This document shows positions 1 to 11,351 of a DNA stretch of 64,000 nt, in pieces. The translations under genes and the position numbers were made by a program. The notes beneath the pieces were generated by a model. The model did not search any database. It saw nothing but the letters and a program-made list of their open reading frames with translations, and had not been told where the DNA came from. Position 1 is the stretch's first letter; each line of letters opens with the position of its first letter. The DNA lies in assembly GCA_037974665.1 (NCBI GenBank), contig CM075765.1, forward strand, positions 6,763,501 to 6,827,500, written 5' to 3'. Source of the stretch: Ehretia macrophylla (taxonomy: Eukaryota > Streptophyta > Magnoliopsida > Boraginales > Ehretiaceae).

Positions 1-3000
1 CGAACAAGGTTTACATCATTTCTCCAAGGAAATATGTGACGTATCTACCTATGGATGTACACTGTCATATTTATCTTCTTATGTAGAGTTAGAGATCTGG
101 AGGATCATATACAAAAATTCGACCACTTGATGTTGTTCAGAGAGGTGTCTGAGGCAGTAAAGTGAAAGGCCTTCCCTTTGATAGGGCCACGAGGAAGTGG
201 TTCTCAACCCTACCAGAGAACTCTATTGACAGTTATGATCAACAAGTTGAGATATTTCTAAACAGAATCATAAGTAGCATAAGGCTCCTAAGCCTACCAC
301 ATCCATGATTCAATAAAATAACATTGGACATACCTAGTCTAGATGAAGTTGTGACAACAGTAGCCTACAAGCAAGGCCTCACTCAATCTAAACACTTCTG
401 ATCTTCTCTAGCAAGAAATCCAACAAGGGATCTGGATGATCTGATGAAGAATGCCATAAAGTACATCAGTTCCAAAGAGGAGATGGTGGAATAGAAACAT
501 AAGGAGAAAAGCTGAGATGTTCCTAAATTGAGCTCATCGAAGGAAAAAACAAAGGATAAGGGTCAGTTAAAAGAGGGACAGAAGGGTAGATCTTATCACA
601 GCGCCACAACCCAAAAAGGCTGATTTGAAAGGTATATACTGCTAGTTATGCTGAGGTCAGAAGTGCCGATAGAGATCAAATGAGTCCGGACCCTAACCTC
701 AAATGGCCACCAAGGATGAAGACTAACCCGGACATGAGAGGTAAAGAAGTTGGTTCCACCATGATTATGGACATGAGACTAACGATTACAAGAATCTCAA
801 AGATGAGATTGAATTATTTATACAAAAGAGAAAGATGGATCGATATGTAGCTAAGAGAGGATGACAGAAGCCTGAACCAAGAATAGATCAGGAGAGAAGT
901 CTACGGAGAAATGACAGACATATAGTCAAAGTTGGTATGATCACCGGTGGACAAGTAAAGATTACATGAGTTTAGGTTGAGAAGAGCCAATCCCGAAGAG
1001 GCTAAGGGTCTATGAGGAAATAGTCATCTCAACCTACGACCTGGAGGGGGTGAAGACCCTGCATGATGACCCTTTGGTTATTATCTGTGATAATAGCAAA
1101 CTACAATGTCAAGCAGATAATAGTTGACACGAGAAGTTCAGCAAAGATCTTATTATTCGATGTCTATTTGAGAATGAGGTTAACCAGGGGATAACTAGTG
1201 CCGATAAATGGAGAATTGACCTAGTTCACTGGTCATGGGTTCAAACCGAAAAGGACCATTACGCTACCCCTCACCATTGAACCAAATAGAAGGCATGTGC
1301 AGTTCATGGCAAGTTTCGTGGTGGTTGATTGTTGTTCTTCTTACAGTGGGATCATCAGGCAACTAGCCCTCCATCACCTTCGAGCAGTCATATCAATATA
1401 TCATCAAGTGATCAAGCTCTGTACTCCCATAAGAATAGCTGTGGTCTGAGAAGATCATAAGGCAACAAAAAAATGTTATGCAACCGCATTGAAAATCCGC
1501 AATGCGGACCCTTGGCAAGGGGTAATGGTTGAGAGCAAGAAGGAGAAAAAGTAGGAAAATAAGAAAGTAGTCCCTGTGGAAGAGTTGGATAAGGTTGAGT
1601 TAGCCACAGGGAAGGTGGTCATGATCGGGAGCGAATTAGTTCTACCGTAGAGAGAAGGTATAATTAATTTTCTCTCTAAAAACAAACATGTATTTGCTTG
1701 GTCTTCTTCTGACATGATAGGGATAGACCCAAATATAATATCACACCACTTAAATGTGGACCCGAGCTACAGACTTATTCGACATAAAAGAATAACTTTT
1801 TACTTGGATAAAAATAAAACTATTCGAGAAGAAGTAGAGAAGCTACTGAAGGTCGGGCACATAAGAGAAGTCTCATACCTGACCTAGCTCACAAATATGG
1901 TTTTGGTCTACAAGAGCTCATGACAATGGAGGATATGTGTAGATTATACCGACCTAAATAAAGCATGCCCAAATAACTGTTACCCCTGCCTAGAATTAAT
2001 CAAATGGTAGTTACTATCTCTAGTAGCGAAATGATTTCATTTGTGGACACTTTCGAGGGATACAACCAGATCAAAATGGACCCCGAAGCTTAAGAAAAAC
2101 TCACGTTCATAGCTGATAGAGGTACTTATTGTTATAAAGTAATGCCCTGCGGCCTCAAGAACGCGGGGGCAACCTATCAGTAGATGATCAATAAAGTTTT
2201 TGAGCAGCATATTGGTCAAAATATAGAGATTTACGTTGAAAACATGGTGGTCAAAAGCCGCCGAGCTGAAGACCACCTTGCAGATCTAATCGAGGCCTTT
2301 GACATAATGTCACGATTTGGGATAAAACTAAAGTTTGAAAGTGTGCATTCGTAGTCAAGTTTAGGAAATTCGTGGATTACATGATAACCCACATAGGGAT
2401 ATCAGTAAATCTTGATAAGATCCAGACAATTTTAGATATGAAGCCTCTAAGGAGCGTGAACGAAATGCAGAGTCTAGCAGGAAATGTCGTCGCCCTCAAT
2501 CGAGTCATGTGAAGATCAGTTGATAGGTGCACACCACTATTCAAAATGTTGAGAAACCCAAAAGGGTTCCAGTGGACCAAGGAGTGCCAGAAAGTGTTCG
2601 ACGAGTTAAAGTAGTACCTGAGCTCTCGTCAATATTATCCCGACCTAAGGTAGGAGAACCCTTCTATATTTAACTCTCCAACTCAACATTGGCAGTAGCA
2701 ACAGCATTAATCTGAGAAGATAGGAAGATCCAATGGCTAATATATTACATCAGCAAGTTCTCTGAGGAGCCGAGCTAAAATGCCCGCCTATAGAGAAATT
2801 AGCTCTGGCTTTGGTCACAGTATTACGAAAGCTCAAGCATTACTTTGATGCACATACTGTCGAGGTGATGACAGACCTGCCGTAAGACAAGTCCTGCACC
2901 AACCAGAAATATCTGGAAGATTGTTGAAGTGGGCGGTGGAGTTAAATCAGTTTGACATTATATACCACCCACGATCTGCAATCAAGGCACAAGCGATGGC

Positions 3001-4751
3001 AGACTTTATAGTTGAATGCACAAGAGGATCCGAGTAGAGTCAGGACCCAACCTAGAAAATACGAGTTGATGGAGCATTAGGCAAGCAAGGGAATGGATCC
3101 AGGTGATGGTGGTAAATCCTAACGGAGAGGAAATACAATACTCTTTGAAGTTCAGTTTTCCGGCATCAAACAATGAACATGAATACAATGTATTAGTTGT
3201 TGGGCTAAAAATAGCAATGTCTTTGGGTGCCCGAGCTGTAGAAGTAAAAACAGACTCCCAGCTAGTGGCCAACCAAGTTATTGGAGAGTTTGAAGCTAAG
3301 AAGCCGACCATGGCAGCCTACCTATACAAGGTCAAAGATCTTATCTCAAGGTTTAGCAAATTTAACATCTCACATATACCCCATGGAGAAAATGAAAAAG
3401 TCGATGCACTTTCAATACTGAAATTAGGAATCTCAAAAGTTACATTCAGTTGGGAGAAGTGGAAAGACCCAACATTACAATAAAAGGGAAAAAGATAGCA
3501 GTGATCAATCGAGAAAACCCCTGGACGCAACCAATCCCAGAATATCTTGAAAATAGGGTGCTTCTAGAAAATCGAAATAAGGCTAGAAGGATCGAGCACC
3601 GAGCTACCCAATTCATAATTATCGGGGGTAACTTTAGAAAAGGTCTTTCACATGGCCTCTATTGAAATATATGGACAGAAGATAAAGAAACTATGTTCTA
3701 AGGGAAGTCCATGAGGGCATTAGTGGAAACCATCTAGGGCACTAAACTCTATCTCGTAAAGTGCTCAAGCAGGGATATTATTGGCTGACCATTCATGAAG
3801 ATACCTGAGAGCTTTTGCGCTAATGTGACATTTGCCAAAGATTCTCTAGAATCCAAAGGCAACCAATAGTAGATCTCACCTGCATAACTAGCCCCTAGCC
3901 TTTTTCTCAATGGGATCTGGATATAATTAGGAAACTCCCGACCAATACTGGGCAAAAGAAATACATCTTTGTGGTAGTTGATTACTGTACCAAAAGGGTG
4001 GAAGTTGAGGCAACCTCCAGAAGTACTAAACAAGCCTCTTGGAATTTCTTATGGAAATCTATAATATGCAAATTTGGGATTCCCCAAACTGTGATCACAG
4101 ATTATGGGACTCAGTTCAACTATGCTTATTTTAAAAATCACTATCAAGAGCTCGATATCTTATTAAAATTTGCCTTAGTAACTCATCCTCAAACAAACGG
4201 CCAAGTAGAGGTGACTAATTGAGCTATTTTTTAGGGTTTGAAAAAGAAGTTAGGAAAGGAAAAAGGCCTATAGGCGAATCTATTTCCCGAGGTCCTATGG
4301 GCGATGAGGATAACCCCAAGCATAACAACAGGGACAACTCTGTTCTACCTAGCTTTCAGGATAGAGGTGGTGCTGCCAGTGGAAGTGGAGTCCCCAATCC
4401 CTAGGATACAGACCTTCAAAGAAAAAAGTAATAACCAGGCCCTAAGGGAAGACTTGGATCTAGCTAAAGAGTTCTAACAGAAAGCTCAAATAAGAATGCT
4501 ATCAAGAAGAAAGCCATGAAGCGAAGCTACTCAAAGCATATCCGACCTCAGCGAATCCAGGAATAAGACTTAGTGCTGAGAAAAACATGTTTCCGACCCA
4601 ATCCTACCCAAAAAAACTTGGCCCAGTTGGGAAGGACCTTACAAGGTTGTCAAATAGCTCATGACTGGAACTTACAAGATTGTAGAAATTGAAGGAAGAG
4701 AACTAAAAAATATTTGGCATATAGAGCATTTGAGAAAATATTTTGTATAAA
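1..4751 (+). pseudogene. gag-pol polyprotein relic of the Tat-type gypsy element
   Basis: Recognisable stretches in shifting frames: the gag core RKWFSTLPENSIDSYDQQ near 190-245; a reverse transcriptase start reading YRLIRHKRITFYLDKNKT at about 1762; CVDYTDLNKACPNN near 1936; GTYCYKVMPCGLKNAGATYQ near 2122-2180; and the catalytic box as IYVENMVVKS near 2228, where the usual Asp pair YxDD has become EN. RNase H keeps NEHEYNVLVVGLKIA and KTDSQLVANQVIGEF (3103-3483). Integrase keeps DYCTKRVEVEA and DYGTQFN (3971-4222), and its C-terminal end reads GPYKVV, then LRKYFV just before the stop at about 4750. Many in-frame stops and the altered active site show it is dead. The family match is firm; exact borders are not. 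Confidence 0.8.
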
Positions 4752-5129
4752 AAGTTTTTTTTATTAATGAAAAGGTTCTTTTTCCTCCAAAGATGATTTG
4801 TTATCTCGTTTTTATAGGGCCATTAGAGCCCAAAGGTTAAACAGTTGAGCAAAACTATTAAGAGCCATCAAAGTCCGACCTAAAAAGGCTAACTGAAAGC
4901 CTATTGGTGACATTAAAGTCACAATAAGAGCCACTAGAGCTCAACAAAAGGTCATGGATGCCTAAGAATCATGCATGATCACATATAAAGAGCATGAAAA
5001 GCTTGAGAAAGAGAGACAGGAACATAAGATGATTGCAAACTCTCCTTAAAACTAAGTCAATAAAAGACAAAACGTTAAGGCATAGAAATATATTTTCATT
5101 AACAAAAATCAGGCTTTACAAAAGATGTT

Positions 5130-6787
5130 TTGATAGAGGTTACATCAAAACTGAGTCCTAACATGGGTACCTCACTAGCACTAAGATCTTCTTCACTATC
5201 ACCATCGACTTCATCAACTTCATCAAACTTATTATCAGAATCCCAAGTGAGGAAAAAGAAATTCAAGTTGAAACCATTATCTCTAGCTATCTTCTCCGTC
5301 TGAACCCGAGCTTCCTCAACTCATTTTGCACAAGATTTAGCATACTCGTCAATGAACAGGGCTAACATCTCTGGGCCCTGCTTGAACTTCGCCACAGCCT
5401 CTTGGCACCTTGCAGGAACACTGTCCACGGTAAACTTCAGGACTATGCTTATAGCTTTAAGTTAAGCATTCATGGCAGCCTTTCTTTCCTTAGCCTTCTT
5501 CATGGCATCCTCAAGTTTCTTGAGTTCATCTTTCAGTGTAGAAAGCTCAACAGCATGCTTGGCCTCTAGATCGGCGAGTTCTTTCTTGTAGTTTTCTCTA
5601 TCCTGAACAAAACCATGAAGATAGCCTTTCTTCTCATGATAGCACCAAGCCAAGTCTTCATATATTTCAGTTGCCTTACTGGCGTACTTAATCGCCTTGT
5701 AATAGGCTTGAGTTTCCTTTATCAAGAAATGGCCACCAAGTCAGAAGTCAAGAATATAAATACAACTTCAACGAGGTAAAGGAATAATAGGTTACCTGCT
5801 AGAAGCATCCTTTATTCAGCTCGAGGAACCTTATCCCATCTACTGGTTGCAAACATTTTAGAGCTCGGGAAACATCCTTTTCAAAAAGAATTAATTTTCC
5901 ACCTTTGGGTAAGGAAGTAGGAAAGTGATTCTAAAATCTATTCATGGCCCATTCGTCTTCAGATCTAATAAAAATGAACCTATGATGTCATTCTTTGTTG
6001 GATGAGGGCCATGAAGTAAATAAATTCTTGTTATTCTTAGCAGAAAAATAATACCAACCCACCCTATCAGAATTGGGCTTGAACTGGTAGAAATAAAGGA
6101 AAAGATTTGGGGTTGGGGCTAACCCTAGAGACTTTTCATATATATAAAAGGCAACCATCATGCACCAACTATTGAGAACTAACTAACCAGAGCTCAGCCC
6201 TAAAGTGTTCAGAATGTTTTAGATGTAAGGTAAGGTGGGATGGGAAGAGCAAAAAAGTTGAAGATATTCGTGTAACAAGTCATATCACCCTCGCCAGGGC
6301 AACAAGCTCTATCACTAACATCGAAAACGCGAACTGTAAAACCAGGAGAAAAAACCCTTGAATTATACAACTCAGACCTAAGGTCATACGTGGCGTGAAA
6401 ATCCCTTTTAAGGGCACCAAAATTAGTCAACGTAGCCTACCTAGCAAAAGAAGTCTCGGGCACAGAAATCGCATCAGCCACCCCGACTGGTTGAAGGGGA
6501 CGATCTGATGGCATCGTAGGCCTAGGGTGTGGGGATGAAGGATCTAGGAAAACACTACTAAAAGGTAGAGCCCTAAGTGGGGGCACTTGTAACAGATCTA
6601 CTCCTAAAGGTCTCTCTAAGGTCTCGCCTAGAGGTCTATTAGAGGTTTCGTCTACTAGGGGCACCTCAAATCTATTGTGAATAATGTACATGGGGGAGGG
6701 AGTCCTAGAGCTCGCATCCTCATCACCATGGTCATAAGAATGAACCAAACAGTTCTGGGAATTAGAATCAGAAGGACTCTCAGCCAT
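5130..6787 (-). pseudogene. antisense accessory gene of the Tat-type element (Transposase_28-like), broken
   Basis: Reading on the - strand from an ATG at 6787 (MAESPSDSNSQN) gives a Ser/Pro/Asp-rich N-terminal part, an in-frame TAG at about 6440, then a continuing segment with ALKRDFHATYDLRSEL and FNFFALPIPPYLTS (6209-6430). In another frame it reads LNLFLYFYQF-like residues and KPNSDRVGWYYFSAKNNKNL near 6000-6100. The C-terminal part (5462-5725) is a Lys/Glu coiled coil (KELADLEAKHAVELSTLKDE). After a TAA the frame runs on into an acidic tail (DEVDEVDGDSEEDLSA) near 5170-5220. A CAG|GTAACC near 5800 could be an intron start. The organisation fits the 'putative gypsy type transposon' family (Pfam Transposase_28) often found antisense in Tat elements. 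Its function is unknown. Confidence 0.6.
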
Positions 6788-7185
6788 GGAAATAGATAGA
6801 AGGAATGAAGCGGAAACGTACCTAACAAGGGTCAGAGAATATGAGGGGAAACGACTGAACCTGCGATAAACATTCAGGAAGCAGAACTCTAGTAGAATTA
6901 GAAATCTAGAGAGAGAAAGAAGAAATGAAGATAGCTCAAAGTGTGGTTTGAATTGAATCAAACTCTCTATTCTTATAGCCAAAATAGCACGTTAAAACGG
7001 GAAAACCAAAGGTCCAGGCAATCTAGGAAAACGTGATGCTGATAAAGCATTAAATGAAAGACACATGGCATTAAATAGCAAACTTGTCATCAATACTTCA
7101 TAAATTTGAAGGCCAAAGAAAAAGTGACGAGACAAAATTAACTATTTCTCGACCTTCTTCAAAGCTCAAGAAATCAAGGGGCAAT

Positions 7186-7593
7186 TGATAAAGAAACAAT
7201 CAAGCTAAGCCTGAAAAGACTAAAGTGCCCTTGATATCCAACCTTCCCGAGATAGAGCTAACAATACCAGGCAAAGACCTAACCAGAATGATCTCGACCT
7301 GAGGTCATCCCAAGAGGTCGGATAAATAATCTCGAACCAAGGATATCCCATAAGGTCGGGACTAATAACAGAATACTGACACAATTCGGGAAAATCTGAG
7401 AATATAATATTCTAAATAGGTATAAATAACTACCATACCTACCCATGAAGGTAACTAATTCTATTCAGTGAATTATACACCTAATCACATTATCTTCAAG
7501 GAAATTCTCACTGACTTAAGCATCGGAGTACTTACACATAGGAATAGGAAGCTCACTCAAACTACTTGTCAAATCCATAAATCTACCTTAACA
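7186..7593 (+). repeat. 3' LTR of the Tat-type gypsy element
   Basis: The LTR follows the purine-rich AAGAAATCAAGGGGCAAT and starts TGATAAAG. It contains a TATA-like GTATAAATAACT near 7420, where an LTR promoter would sit. Its right part has CACTGACTTAAGCATCGGAG (about 7508-7527), a phrase typical of the U5 of Tat/Ogre LTRs. The right border (TTAACA at 7593) is a guess because the partner LTR is outside the window. Confidence 0.6.
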
Positions 7594-8602
7594 GTTCAGA
7601 AACACCATTAGATGATAACGTTGATTTGTTGAATTGGTTTGATAATAGAGATAGGTCATGTAGAGTTCTTCAAGAAGCAAAGGCCATTCTTCTTCAAGAA
7701 GATCAAAAGAGGCTAAATAGGTTTGGTAAAAAAATCAATTATAAATTTGAACTAGTACCAAGATTTTGGTTGTTATGATAAAAATGGGTTTGTTGGGTTG
7801 GTGATGATACAGTTTTGATGGATGTTTAAAAATAAGGTATTGTTGTAGTAGTGAAGTTGGTGATGATAATGGATGCTTGGGTTTGAGGCATGAGGTAGGA
7901 TAAAGAAGATGGGTAATAATGATGGAAAGGGTTTAATATTTGTCATTGTAACACATTTTTTCATTGACCAAAAGGTCAAAGGTGTACAATCTTATAAATA
8001 ATACAAAAGTGTAAAGTATTATTCTCTTAAACATTAATGGTTTTACTGTAATTACCTAAGAAAGGCTACTGAAGTACTAGTACAAAGAAAAAGAAAGAGG
8101 ATAAAATTTTCACATCCTCAGAACGACCCAAAATTAATAGCAAGTCATTAAGTGTTTGATAGGTTTAGAGAGGATTTGAGAGTAGGATGCAACAACTTAT
8201 GACCATGCCTATCAAATAGGTGTCACCTACAAAGGGATGCTATAAAACAACGTTGATGGATCTGTGGAGGAGGTATTTTTTGTTTTTTCCTTTTTCGGTT
8301 GGGGGGCAGGGTGGGTAATGGGGAGTTTGGAAGGATAGAGGAGAGATTTGTCCATTTTTTATCTCAATAAATAAAAAGGCACTCTAACCCTTTTTCCTAT
8401 TGCTCAACCTACCCTTCATCCCTACACAAGTTTTGTCCCCAAATTCCTATAGTAGACTAGCATTATCCAAGGGGGTTCTTCATTTTTCTTAAATCCTACA
8501 ATATTAAGATTAGTCAACATTACATAATTTCAATGTGTAAACAAAAATTACAATAGATTAATAAAATAAAAATAAATGTTAAAAACATAAAATAAAAAAA
8601 AA

Positions 8603-8857
8603 ATTACAGAATGAGGTTATATCTCGATTAGAGTCAAAACATCCTTGAAATAACTAAATTTCAAATATTAAAATAAATTTCAACTAGAAACATTGATTAT
8701 AAAACTCCTTATATTAAAAGAACAATGAATTATAGAATGAGTTCATATCTTCAATTAAAAAGTCAAAATATCCTTGAAATAATTGAATTTAAAATATTTA
8801 AAATAAATTTCAACTAGATACATTAACTATAAAACTCCATCTATTAAAAAAAATTTG
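8603..8857. repeat. two-copy tandem duplication, period about 126 bp
   Basis: ATTACAGAATGAG at 8603 recurs as ATTATAGAATGAG at 8729. Both copies continue with a shared stretch including ATAAATTTCAACTAGA and TATAAAACTCC. The copies differ by scattered substitutions and small indels, so the duplication is old. Confidence 0.75.
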
Positions 8858-9361
8858 TTATGTGATTAAAGAATTAAAGTATGAAGCTTTCCCTCTTAAC
8901 ATAAAGGATGTAATTCAATTCTAGATAATACACAATCCATTCCAATTTTATTGGGGGTACCCAATTATGAATCATTCAAGGGCTTGGAGTGTTTAACAAA
9001 AATCAGGTATTGACCTCAAGTTTTTCGCTATCAAATTAATTTTTTTTCCTATTTATTCTTTAGTGTGACTTTATATTAAAAATTTATGTTTCTTTCCATT
9101 AAAAATATTTTTAAAGATAAAAACATAGATTACTACTTGTGTATCTATAAGTTAATCCACTACTTAGATTTAAACTAGATGTAATTATCTTTTATTCCCT
9201 TTTGTTATTTTAACCGATAATGAACTAATAATTTATTAGTATTTCATTTCATATCCTTCATTTCTCTTGAAGGTTTAGGTACCTGTGTTTTACAAGTTGA
9301 ATTTTACAGGTCAGGTATGAAAAGATAAAACTCTAATAGGTTCCTATAAAATACGATTAAT

Positions 9362-9418
9362 TATATATATATATATATGTGTGTATGTGTGTGTGTGTAT
9401 GTGTGTGTGTGTGTATAT
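9362..9418. repeat. (TA)n(TG)n compound microsatellite
   Basis: About 17 bases of alternating TA are followed by about 40 bases of TG units interrupted by single TA steps. It is a candidate length-variable marker. Confidence 0.95.
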
Positions 9419-9981
9419 TGGTCGATCTATCTATCCATATATAGATAAACATATGATCGAACATGCCCATTTGTGAAAAACTGTAAGGTAGCGATTAGAA
9501 TGTTGGAATAGATTAGGAATGGAATGAGATTTCTAACTCTATTTCGATTATCATGCTTGCGATGGGGTAATAAACCAGAAACATTCCAATCCCTAAGTAA
9601 TCTGATTCCCTCCAATTTAGGATTATCCATTCCAGACAAAACACATAGAATTAGCTCATTTTCATGTTCTTGAAACTCATTCGTTGAAAGACCAAATGCC
9701 CTTTCAAAACGTAATATATTACTAAACTAGTCTTTTATATACATATTATTATCTTAAGAAATAAAAATAAACATAACAATAATAACAATATTATTAATTA
9801 ATATATGATAATAATAAATTTATTTATTGATGAACATATTATATACATATTACAAAACTCATTTGTTAAATGACCAAAAATTCATTTCAAAATATAACAT
9901 TACAAAACTAGCCTTTTATATGCATTGTATGGTCTTAAAAATATTAAGAAAATAATAGTTATAATTATGTTAATAATAAGG

Positions 9982-11351
9982 TGTTGGCTTTATGTCTAAA
10001 TACATTGATTTGGATGCTAACAAATCTTGCCTATTTGGATTTCTCAAGTGTGTTTGGTCAAATATGTTTATATGCTTAAATACACACTTGTTTGGCTTTT
10101 GTGGATTACATTGTATCTATTCTTTTATGAGTCAAAATAGTTTTTGAATGTTTGGTGTTGGATGAGCATATTGCATCTTGAACAAGATTGTCTGGATCAA
10201 AAGAGAATATGCATAGATTAAAGAAAGCAAGTATCAAGCTCACCAAAAGAAAATGAAGCCTTGAAGAGTTGAAGATTTGAGGACCTTGAATATAATGTGG
10301 TAATATAAGGTGGAGAAAAGGCGTCATAAGAGGTAACGGCTTCAATTATGTCGTTTGACTTAGATGTATGCATTTTTATGGCTTTAGCTCTTGGTAATCT
10401 TTCAAAATGGTCTTTAATTTTACCTCAACCGTTTTGAAAGGTTATTTGGATTAAAATATCTTTTAAAAAATTGTTCTTGAAAGGTTCAAATGTTTATCTT
10501 CAAATTTCGGTTGAAAATTTGTTTTAAACTCTTGAATTGCAAAAATCAGTCTTAAACTTTCTTCAAGAGTTTGGAAGATGTTTTAAGATGTTAAAAAGGC
10601 TAAAAACTCTTTTGGAGAAGTGTTCTTGAGGTGTTTAAATGTTTTAGCTTCAAAGATTGGATTTCAGGTGAAATTTTCACAAAATTGTAAATATGGAATT
10701 GTCGAAAGAAGCCTCTGTTGACTTGATCTTCTGATTTTCTCTTCCGACAAGTTGGTTGACCAACTTGCGAGTTGCTCTTCCGACTTGCTCGACCAACAGT
10801 GTGCTGATTTTAAAATATATATATATATGTTTGTTAACTTTCGAACATTGCATATTTATATCAAATTTCACCCATTTCACTATAAAACCTCTTTCACACA
10901 ATTTTCATTGCTTCTAAGCTTATATAATTGATTGAATCCATCAATTCACACCAAGCTTGAGCTTACATTTGTATATCTATTGAGCATTCAAGAGATTTGA
11001 TTTGTATTATCTACTCATTGAGGAGTTATCTTTGTACACGCAATCTTTGTCTTATTTTACACTCTTGGGCTCTAGATTAGGATTGAGAGAATCCTTGTAA
11101 AGAAAAGAGTAAGAGAAAATTTTATTGTATGTTTGAAGTTCACCTATATTTGAAGAGACTTTGGTTGATCTCTTATGGACTCAAGGGATTGTTATAGTAG
11201 GTTCATAGTTTCACCTACATTTGAAAAAGCTTGTAACTCTCTTGTGACTCAATAGAGGGTTGTAAAGTTAGTTTGTGTTTCATCGACATTTAAATAAGTA
11301 TTATAGTAGAGTTTGTGTGAAATCCTAAATAGTTAAGTCTTTATGTAGTGG
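9982..11351 (+). repeat. copia-type LTR, 3'-truncated copy of the 40717-42415 family
   Basis: It starts TGTTGGCTTTATGT, close to TGTTAGCCTAAAGG at 40717, and runs collinear with that solo LTR. Shared landmarks are CTCTTGGTAATCTTTCAAAA (about 10390), GTTTTAAACTCTTGAATTGC (about 10521), TATTGAGCATTCAAGAGATT (about 10977) and GGATTGAGAGAATCCTTGTA (about 11080). A TATA-like ACTATAAAACCTC lies near 10879. The copy stops at about 11351, where the sister copy goes on for another 280 bp or so, and an AT-rich tract follows. The promoter-proximal block (about 10700-10810) does not match the sister copy. Confidence 0.75.

Larger units (their letters stand above)
1..7593 (+). mobile_element. Ty3/gypsy (Tat-type) retrotransposon, right-hand part, decayed
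   Basis: The window opens inside a gypsy element on the + strand; the 5' LTR, primer site and start of gag lie to the left. In order one reads gag remains (about 165-640), a protease region, reverse transcriptase (about 1760-2340), RNase H (about 2980-3460), integrase (about 3750-4750), a long non-pol spacer holding an antisense gene relic, a purine-rich tract ending at about 7184, and a 3' LTR starting TGATAAAG at 7186. A large pol-to-LTR spacer with an antisense ORF is a known trait of Tat-lineage elements (Grande, RIRE2, Retand). All domains carry stops and frameshifts, so the copy is old. The lineage is inferred from layout and residue patterns. Confidence 0.85.
7594..9981. other. intergenic, no gene seen
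   Basis: AT-rich DNA with only short chance reading frames. It holds a tandem duplication (8603-8857) and a TA/TG microsatellite (9362-9418), listed separately. I see no further gene, RNA gene or recognisable element. Confidence 0.6.
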
